Source of the DNA: Paracoccaceae bacterium
Lineage (GTDB): Bacteria > Pseudomonadota > Alphaproteobacteria > Rhodobacterales > Rhodobacteraceae
Assembly (NCBI GenBank): GCA_020832725.1
Contig: JAFIEC010000012.1
Span: 1-5,604 of the forward strand
Direction of reading: 5' to 3'
Length of the DNA stretch: 5,604 nt
Made by a program: the position numbers and the translations under genes. The notes below the pieces were generated by a model. The model was given only the letters and a program-made list of their open reading frames with translations. It searched no databases and was not told where the DNA came from. Position 1 is the stretch's first letter. Every line of letters begins with the position of its first letter. This document shows, piece after piece, positions 1-4,624 of this stretch.

Positions 1-625
1 AAAACCCCCACCCCCCCGGCCGGGGCGCGCGTACCCGCGCGCCACCGCAGCCACCGTTCCCGACGCCCGGGCGCAGCGGATCGGCCAGAGCGCCGCCCCG
101 CGCAAGCGCATGGACAACCAGCCCGCCGAACAACCCCATTCCCAGCGCCGCCGCCGTCTTGGCCAGCGCGAATTGCAGCCCCATCACCCCCGTCGTCAAC
201 GCGAACATCGAGGGGTCCATCAGCGGAGAGGCCAGCCAGAAGGCCATCACCGCAGACAGCGGCACCCCCATCGCCAGCAGCGCCGCAATCAGCGGGATCA
301 CCCCGCAGGAACAAAAGGGAGAGAAGGCCCCGGCAACCGCCGCCAGCGCGATCATCATCAGCGGCGCACCGGTAAAGGCGCGCGCGATCAGATGGTCGGC
401 CCCGGTTGCCCCCGCCCAAGCGGCCAGCCCGATCGACAACACCAGAAAGGGCGCGATCTTCCACAGGGCGCTCAGGGCGAAACCCGCGCTCTCGGCGGCC
501 TGGGGCGCATCGAACAGCGCAAGGCCCGCCAGCAGCAACGCCGAGGCCAGCCACACCCGCTGATTGCGCAACATCCCCAGAAACGCCGTGCGGCGGCCGG
601 AGAGATCAAGGGCTGCATCACTCAT
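1..625 (-). CDS. ArsP_1/DUF318-type permease, 3' end cut by the window edge
   Basis: Polytopic inner-membrane permease, probably exporting a metal or metalloid species; the substrate is inferred, not seen. The first 208 residues are in the window and the frame stays open to base 1, so the C-terminus lies outside. Hydrophobic segments lie at about residues 25-40, 55-72, 87-103, 107-128 and 150-176. The clearest family mark is SPFCSCGVIPL at residues 102-112, with Cys105 and Cys107, followed by SPLMDPSMF at 133-141. A further Cys sits in a GGCGG stretch near residue 193. The start is the ATG at 625-623, preceded by GGAG about eight bases upstream. The gene begins 27 bp after the ArsR-type gene and is surely cotranscribed with it. 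Relatives include organoarsenical exporters (ArsP) and permeases of unknown substrate. The family call is firm; the substrate is open. Confidence 0.88.
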   Translation of the reverse strand, partial: MSDAALDLSGRRTAFLGMLRNQRVWLASALLLAGLALFDAPQAAESAGFALSALWKIAPFLVLSIGLAAWAGATGADHLIARAFTGAPLMMIALAAVAGAFSPFCSCGVIPLIAALLAMGVPLSAVMAFWLASPLMDPSMFALTTGVMGLQFALAKTAAALGMGLFGGLVVHALARGGALADPLRPGVGNGGCGGARVRAPRPGGWGF

Positions 626-652
626 CTCGATATCTCCGGTTTGATCGATGTC

Positions 653-1003
653 TCATGCCAGCAGATCGGTCCCGGCCCGCGCACCCGCGGCCGACAGCGG
701 GACACCTGCGCAGCATTCCGCCGTCAGAAAGGCCAGAAGGCGGTGCATCGCGGGATAATCAACGCTGTTGCGCACCTCGCGGCCCTGCCGGGCCTGTCGC
801 ACAAGCCCGGCTTCCACCAATGCGGAAAGGTGATGGGCCAGTGTCGAGGGGGCCAGGCCAAGATGCTCCGCGATGTCGGAGACCCGCATCCCGCCATCGC
901 CGGCCCGCACCAGCAGGCGAAAGACATCAAGCCGCACCTCGTGCCCGAGGGCTGCAAGGGCGCGGGCGGCATCGGCGGATGCGGGTGGCAGGTTCCAGTC
1001 CAT
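653..1003 (-). CDS. ArsR/SmtB-family metalloregulatory repressor
   Basis: A 116-residue winged-helix repressor of the ArsR/SmtB family, expected to bind DNA as a dimer and to release it when a thiophilic metal or metalloid binds. The winged helix-turn-helix spans about residues 27-75, with recognition helix APSTLAHHLSALVEAG at 51-66. The only cysteines are an adjacent pair, Cys97-Cys98, in LTAECCAG near the C-terminus. Such a CC pair is the inducer site in several ArsR proteins that sense As(III) or Sb(III), though those often use a third Cys that is absent here. An upstream in-frame TTG at 1015-1013 would add four residues. I prefer the ATG at 1003 because the TTG falls in the likely -10 region. 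No clear Shine-Dalgarno precedes the ATG, which fits a leaderless message. The permease gene follows by 27 bp, so this is probably its autoregulated local repressor. Confidence 0.9.
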   Translation of the reverse strand: MDWNLPPASADAARALAALGHEVRLDVFRLLVRAGDGGMRVSDIAEHLGLAPSTLAHHLSALVEAGLVRQARQGREVRNSVDYPAMHRLLAFLTAECCAGVPLSAAGARAGTDLLA

Positions 1004-1009
1004 CGCCGC

Positions 1010-1038
1010 AATCAAAACGACAAAACCGGTTTTGTCAA
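1010..1038 (-). promoter_or_regulatory. Candidate sigma-70 promoter of the ArsR-permease operon
   Basis: On the minus strand a perfect consensus -35 hexamer, TTGACA, occupies 1038-1033. At the right distance are TTTGAT (1016-1011, 16-bp spacer, 4 of 6 consensus matches) or TTGATT (1015-1010, 17-bp spacer, 3 of 6). A start site six to eight bases after either -10 falls at or within a base or two of the A of the ATG at 1003, which predicts a leaderless transcript. The -35 element includes the stop codon of the preceding gene, so the promoter is nested at that gene's end. Confidence 0.6.
1019..1036. promoter_or_regulatory. Perfect 18-bp palindrome, candidate ArsR operator
   Basis: GACAAAACCGGTTTTGTC is a perfect inverted repeat with no spacer, centred between 1027 and 1028. 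It lies 16-33 bp upstream of the ArsR-type start codon and fills nearly the whole interval between the candidate -35 and -10 elements. A repressor bound here would block RNA polymerase. It also overlaps the last two bases of the stop codon of the upstream phosphatidyltransferase gene. The sequence does not resemble the classical ArsR box of enteric bacteria, so assigning it to this regulator rests on position and symmetry. Confidence 0.75.
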
Positions 1039-1670
1039 TCTTTCTGCCGGAGATTCGTCACTTGCACCCCGAAGGCCGTCCAGCCCTGATGCCAGCGCAG
1101 CAGCGTCGTCAGCGCGCAGGCTGCGGCAAAGACAAGGGCCAGCACCGGAAAGGCCTGTGGAAACAGACACATGGCGGTAAAGACGAGGATCGTCTCGAAC
1201 CCTTCCGTCAGGCCACCGAGGTAGTAGATACCCTTGGCCGGAAAGGCTGCAGGGGAAACATCCCTTTTGGCGGCGATGGCGGCAAAGGCCAGAAAAGACG
1301 ACCCCGTGCCCACGAAGGCAGCCACCAGAACCGCCGCCGGCAGCGCGTTGGCGTGCGGATCGGCCAGCGCAAAGCCTACGGGCACCAGCGCGTAGAAGAC
1401 GAAATCGAGCGCGATGTCGAGAAAGGCCCCCCGGTCGGTCGGCCCCGCGATCCGCGCCACTGCCCCATCCAGCCCGTCGAACAGGCGATTGAGCAGGATC
1501 GCGGCCAGCGCCGCCCCCCACAGGCCCGCCGCCAGAAGCGCCACCGCAACCAGACCCAGCGCAAAGCCCGCCAGCGTCAGCGCGTCGGCCGACACGCCAA
1601 GACGCACCAGCGCACGGGCCGGGCGGGCCAGCGCACGATGCAAATAGGGCTGAAGGGCAGCGTCGATCAT
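1035..1670 (-). CDS. CDP-alcohol phosphatidyltransferase family membrane protein, YnjF-like
   Basis: A 211-residue inner-membrane protein of the CDP-alcohol phosphatidyltransferase family, which moves a phosphatidyl or phospho-alcohol group from a CDP-linked donor to an alcohol acceptor. The signature reads D65xxD68G69xxA72R73, then G81xxxD85xxxD89, so all four aspartates expected to hold the catalytic metal are present. The gap between R73 and G81 is seven residues, where PgsA and PssA have eight. This and the following LDFVFYALVPVGFALADP segment resemble the E. coli YnjF subgroup as I remember it; the acceptor of that subgroup is not established. Hydrophobic segments lie at about 29-62, 86-103, 109-134, 157-170 and 173-191. 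The start is the ATG at 1670; only a weak GGTGAG precedes it, inside a possible hairpin. It is probably not an essential phospholipid synthase, but the substrate is unknown. Confidence 0.88.
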   Translation of the reverse strand: MIDAALQPYLHRALARPARALVRLGVSADALTLAGFALGLVAVALLAAGLWGAALAAILLNRLFDGLDGAVARIAGPTDRGAFLDIALDFVFYALVPVGFALADPHANALPAAVLVAAFVGTGSSFLAFAAIAAKRDVSPAAFPAKGIYYLGGLTEGFETILVFTAMCLFPQAFPVLALVFAAACALTTLLRWHQGWTAFGVQVTNLRQKD

Positions 1671-1694
1671 GGCTCACCGGCAGGAGCGGGAGCC
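1671..1694 (-). promoter_or_regulatory. Possible hairpin over the ribosome-binding region of the phosphatidyltransferase gene
   Basis: On the minus strand, GGCTC (1694-1690) can pair with GAGCC (1675-1671), and CCG (1689-1687) with CGG (1679-1677), leaving a one-base bulge and a seven-base loop. The stem ends directly before the start codon and would cover the only Shine-Dalgarno-like sequence. In DNA this GC-rich such stems arise by chance, so the function is speculative. The rest of the 87-bp gap (1671-1757) shows no strong promoter or terminator; TTGCCC and TAATGT with an 18-bp spacer are a weak candidate. Confidence 0.25.
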
Positions 1695-1757
1695 TACATT
1701 AGGCCGTATCGCACGATCCGGGCAAGGCAAGGCGCACACGTTTGCTTGAGCCCGCCC

Positions 1758-2561
1758 TCAGGTCCAGCCCGCCGCCCTCAGCCGGGCCCGGAAAGACCGG
1801 CCCACCGGCACGCGCCGCCCGTCCTTCAGGCGCAGGAACAGCCTCTGGCCCTCGCGCTCTGTCCCTTCCAGCGCGCCCCGCGCCACCCACCACGAGCGGT
1901 GCACCCGCAGACCGACGGGCTCCAGTTCCCGGGCGGCGTCCTCCATGCGGCACAGAACCATGGGGCTGCCGCCGGTGGTATGGGCGACAAGGTAATGGTC
2001 CTGCATCTCAAGGCACAGAAGCTGCCCCGGAAGTGGTGCCGGAAAGCGCCGGGCAAAGCGCGCCAGCGCTTCGATCCGGGCGGATTGCGCGGCTTCCTCC
2101 ACCGGGACCGGATCGGGGAACGGCGGCCCTGTCGCAGGCGAGGCCCGGGCCTCCTGACCGTCTTCCCAGGCATAGACCGGCAGCGAGATGGCCGCGAGCA
2201 ACAGCAGCACCTGCCCGAACAGCACCGCAACATTGCCGGGCCAGCCCAGACCCGACCGCCCCCCCGCCAGCGCCACAACCCCCGTGGCCGGGAACGCCGT
2301 TGCCAATGCGCCCAGCAGCGGCACACTGGCCCGGCGCGCAGGCAGAGCCGGGCCCAGCACCGCATCCACCCGGCGCACGATGGCATCGGCCAGCATCCAG
2401 TTGAGCGAGACCAACGCCAGCCAGTAGACCAGCCTGCGCCCAAGGGGCAGCGCGCCATAGGTTCCGAAGGGGCCGATCAGGCCCAGCAACAGGCCCACGG
2501 CCAGCGGCAGGGCCAGCCGTGCGGCCAGGGTCTGCCCCATGCCGGTCATCCGTTCGCGCAT
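1758..2561 (-). CDS. Membrane-bound LytTR-domain transcriptional regulator
   Basis: A 267-residue one-component regulator with a membrane-embedded N-terminal half and a cytoplasmic LytTR DNA-binding domain. Hydrophobic segments at about residues 13-36, 43-60, 79-100 and 109-131 suggest four helices. A linker (about 132-175) leads into the LytTR domain (about 178-265). That domain shows LLCLEMQDHYLVAH at 181-194, the hallmark HRSWWV at 221-226, and KDGRRVPVGRSF at 246-257, all in family order. There is no receiver domain and no kinase beside it, so the membrane part itself probably senses the signal or binds a partner. The start is the ATG at 2561, preceded on the minus strand by a purine-rich GAGGGGG. 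It is divergent from the DUF2306-like/hydrolase operon and could control it, itself, or both. Confidence 0.88.
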   Translation of the reverse strand: MRERMTGMGQTLAARLALPLAVGLLLGLIGPFGTYGALPLGRRLVYWLALVSLNWMLADAIVRRVDAVLGPALPARRASVPLLGALATAFPATGVVALAGGRSGLGWPGNVAVLFGQVLLLLAAISLPVYAWEDGQEARASPATGPPFPDPVPVEEAAQSARIEALARFARRFPAPLPGQLLCLEMQDHYLVAHTTGGSPMVLCRMEDAARELEPVGLRVHRSWWVARGALEGTEREGQRLFLRLKDGRRVPVGRSFRARLRAAGWT

Positions 2562-2586
2562 CGTGAATGCCCCCTCACATGCAGCC

Positions 2587-2613
2587 CGCGCATTTCGCGT
2601 CTCCCTCGCGCAT
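2587..2613. repeat. CGCGCAT direct repeat, two copies 20 bp apart, candidate LytTR site
   Basis: CGCGCAT occurs at 2587-2593 and 2607-2613 in the divergent intergenic region, 20 bp start to start (about two helical turns). A third copy at 2555-2561 overlaps the start codon of the LytTR gene. LytTR proteins usually bind two imperfect direct repeats of about 9 bp on one helix face with about 21-22 bp periodicity, so the arrangement is suggestive. The motif itself does not match the known LytTR consensus, and a CG-rich heptamer may recur by chance in this genome. The remainder of the 126-bp gap (2562-2687) shows no convincing consensus promoter on either strand. Confidence 0.3.
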
Positions 2614-2687
2614 CCGGTCTGGAGCCCTGCCCTCCGCCACGTCTAGCCGGGCGAGATACCGGACAACAACCGACAGGAGCGCGATCC

Positions 2688-3323
2688 ATGACGGCAATCC
2701 TACTCTATCTTCACATCGTTGCGGGTGCAGGGGCGCTTGTGACCGCAGGCCTCGCGATCGGGTCGGTCAAGGGCGGTCCACTGCACCGGCGCGCGGGCAA
2801 GGGCTATGTGCTGGCCATGCTGGCAACCTCGGCCTCGGCGCTGATCCTGTCGGTGGTCCACCCCAGCCCCTTTCTGTTCGCGGTGGGCATCTTCAGCTTC
2901 TACCTCGTATTCAGCGGCTGGCGCGCCGCCCTGATCCGCGACGGGTACCCGCGCGCCGCAGATCATGCGGGCGGTGCGGTGATGGCCGCCTGCGGCCTTG
3001 GCATGATGGGCTGGGGCGCGGTTGGCCTGGTGTCGAGCGGCGGCGCGCAGCCGGTGATCCTGCTGGCCTTCGGTGCCATCGGCCTTTCGCTGGCGCTGGC
3101 CGACTGGCGCGACTGGCGGCGCGGCCCCGTCACCGGGCCTGCACGCATCGTGCGGCATCTGTCGCGGATGATGGGCGGCACCATCGCCACGGTCACGGCG
3201 GCCGGAGTGGTCAACCTGGGCTTTCTGCCGGAACTGGTCGTCTGGCTTGGCCCCACGATCCTCTTCACCCCCCTCATCGCCTGGTGGAGCGCCCGCACCC
3301 TGCGCGGTCGCACCCCCGCCTGA
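2688..3323 (+). CDS. DUF2306-like polytopic membrane protein of unknown function
   Basis: A 211-residue inner-membrane protein. It has about seven hydrophobic segments, near residues 3-26, 39-57, 62-80, 94-117, 122-138, 164-181 and 184-200. Notable conserved-looking features are His9 in helix 1, LHRRAGKGY at 32-40 (the HRxxGxxY pattern of DUF2306-type membrane proteins as I remember them), HPSPF at 58-62 and FSFYLVFSGWRA at 69-80. No enzymatic motif is visible. The start at 2688 has AGGAG eight bases upstream (2675-2679). The open frame runs much further upstream, but that part is arginine- and proline-rich and overlaps the LytTR gene, so it is not coding. The SxxK hydrolase gene follows after 21 bp, so the two are very likely cotranscribed. 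The membrane nature is certain, the family assignment moderate and the function unknown. Confidence 0.85.
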   Translation: MTAILLYLHIVAGAGALVTAGLAIGSVKGGPLHRRAGKGYVLAMLATSASALILSVVHPSPFLFAVGIFSFYLVFSGWRAALIRDGYPRAADHAGGAVMAACGLGMMGWGAVGLVSSGGAQPVILLAFGAIGLSLALADWRDWRRGPVTGPARIVRHLSRMMGGTIATVTAAGVVNLGFLPELVVWLGPTILFTPLIAWWSARTLRGRTPA

Positions 3324-3344
3324 CATCCGGAAAGGAGCCAGATC

Positions 3345-4574
3345 ATGACAGCCTCTCGTATCCTGCGCGTGCTCGGCATCGGACTTGGTGTCCTGCTTCT
3401 GCTCGCCCTCGCCGCCTTCCTGTGGCTGCGGCAAACCCCTGCCTGGGCCGGGATCACCCTGTTCTCCGAGGGCACCCGGGTGGAGAACTTCCGCCAGATG
3501 GAGCGGGTCTTTCCTGCACGCCCGGTGCCCAGTGGCGGCGACGTCTGGGCCTTTGGCAGCCGCCCTGCGCCCCTTCCCGCGCGCTATGAGTTCGAGGGCA
3601 CGCCCCGCGACCTCGCCGCCTTCCTGGATCGCACCGAGACAACCGGCCTGCTGGTCGTGCACCGGGGCGATATCGTGCACGAGGAATACCGGCTCGGCGC
3701 GGACGCGGCCTCGCGGTTCACGTCCTGGTCGATGGCGAAATCGGTGCTCTCGGCGCTGATCGGGATCGCACTCGAGGAGGGCCGCATCGCCAGCCTGCGC
3801 GACCCGATCGCCACCTATGTGCCCGCGCTGGAGGGCACGCCCTATGGCGCGGTTCCGATCGAGGATGCGCTGACCATGTCCTCGGGCATCGCCTTTGACG
3901 AGGATTACGCAAACCCGCTGTCCGACATCAACATGCTGTTCATCCGGGCGATGGCCATGGGACGGTCGGCCGAAGAGATGCTGGCCGGGCTGGAGGCCGA
4001 GCGCGAACCGGGCGTGTTCAACGCCTATGCCAGCTCCGACAGCATGGCGCTGGGTCTGGTCCTCGAGGGCGCGACGGGGATGGCGGTGTCGGACTATCTC
4101 GCCGCCCGCATCTGGAGCCCGATGGGGGCCGAGGCCGACGCCAACTGGAGCACCGACCGGGCCGGGCGCGAATTCAGCCTGTGCTGCCTGAACGCGACCT
4201 TGCGCGACTATGCCCGTTTCGGTCGGCTCTATCTTGAGGGGGGTGCGCGGGATGGCCGGCAGATCGTGCCCGCGGATTGGGTCGCCGCCTCGGTCGCGCC
4301 AGAGGCACCGCATCTGCAACCGGGCGACAACCCGGCCAGCGACTGGACCTTTGGCTATGGCTACAAATGGTGGATACCCGAGGAACCACAGGGCGATTTC
4401 GTCGCCATCGGGGTCTGGGGGCAATACATCTACGTGGACCCCGCGCGCGAGATCATCATCGTCAAGACCAGCGCAGACCCGGAGTTCGACGACAACGATC
4501 ACGAGAGCATCGCCGCCTTCCGCGCCATCGCCCGTGCCGTGGGCGGGCAGAAGGGGGCAGGCGGAACCGAGTGA
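3345..4574 (+). CDS. Membrane-anchored SxxK serine hydrolase (beta-lactamase / 6-aminohexanoate-dimer hydrolase fold)
   Basis: A 409-residue serine hydrolase of the beta-lactamase-related/class C fold. Residues 6-28 form one strong transmembrane segment with no lipobox, so the enzyme is probably anchored in the inner membrane with its catalytic domain in the periplasm. The nucleophile motif is SMAK (Ser129, Lys132) within FTSWSMAKSVLSALIG. The second motif is Tyr228-Ala-Ser230, a YxS in place of the YxN of AmpC-type enzymes. The third is probably GVWGQ at 356-360, in place of KTG. FSLCCLNATLRDYARFG at 277-293 is typical of the NylB-like branch. This pattern points to an amidase, esterase or peptidase more than a true beta-lactamase; the substrate is unknown. 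AAGGAG (3332-3337) lies seven bases before the ATG. It sits 21 bp behind the membrane-protein gene and ends 50 bp from the convergent mraY-type gene. Confidence 0.9.
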   Translation: MTASRILRVLGIGLGVLLLLALAAFLWLRQTPAWAGITLFSEGTRVENFRQMERVFPARPVPSGGDVWAFGSRPAPLPARYEFEGTPRDLAAFLDRTETTGLLVVHRGDIVHEEYRLGADAASRFTSWSMAKSVLSALIGIALEEGRIASLRDPIATYVPALEGTPYGAVPIEDALTMSSGIAFDEDYANPLSDINMLFIRAMAMGRSAEEMLAGLEAEREPGVFNAYASSDSMALGLVLEGATGMAVSDYLAARIWSPMGAEADANWSTDRAGREFSLCCLNATLRDYARFGRLYLEGGARDGRQIVPADWVAASVAPEAPHLQPGDNPASDWTFGYGYKWWIPEEPQGDFVAIGVWGQYIYVDPAREIIIVKTSADPEFDDNDHESIAAFRAIARAVGGQKGAGGTE

Positions 4575-4592
4575 CCGGGGCCTGCGGTCGCT

Positions 4593-4614
4593 GGCGGGGG
4601 CATGCGCCCCTGCC
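4593..4614. terminator. GC-rich hairpin between convergent genes, weak terminator
   Basis: GGCGGGGGC (4593-4601) can pair with GCCCCTGCC (4606-4614) around the loop ATGC. This gives a nine-pair stem with one G-U wobble when read on the plus strand, or one A-C mismatch on the minus strand. It lies midway in the 50-bp gap between the hydrolase stop (4574) and the mraY-type stop (4625), where a bidirectional terminator would be expected. No T-run follows on either side, so intrinsic termination would be inefficient. Confidence 0.5.
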
Positions 4615-4624
4615 CGTCCGGCGC

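Noticed and set aside
1..30. C-rich run at the left edge as a repeat or regulatory element
   Set aside because: On the minus strand it encodes the Pro/Gly-rich stretch after the GGCGG motif of the permease and is explained by coding.
1004..1015. TTG start that would lengthen the ArsR protein by four residues
   Set aside because: The TTG lies within the likely -10 element and has no ribosome-binding site; the ATG at 1003 is the more usual choice.
110..1180. 356-residue plus-strand open frame
   Set aside because: It is Arg/Gln/His-rich and antisense to the permease, the ArsR gene and the end of the phosphatidyltransferase gene, all of which carry clear family motifs.
873..2687. Long plus-strand open frame continuous with the DUF2306-like gene, suggesting an 816-residue protein
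   Set aside because: The upstream 605 codons are a low-complexity Arg/Gln/Pro/Gly-rich reading antisense to three recognisable genes. The ATG at 2688 has a good Shine-Dalgarno and begins the membrane protein proper.
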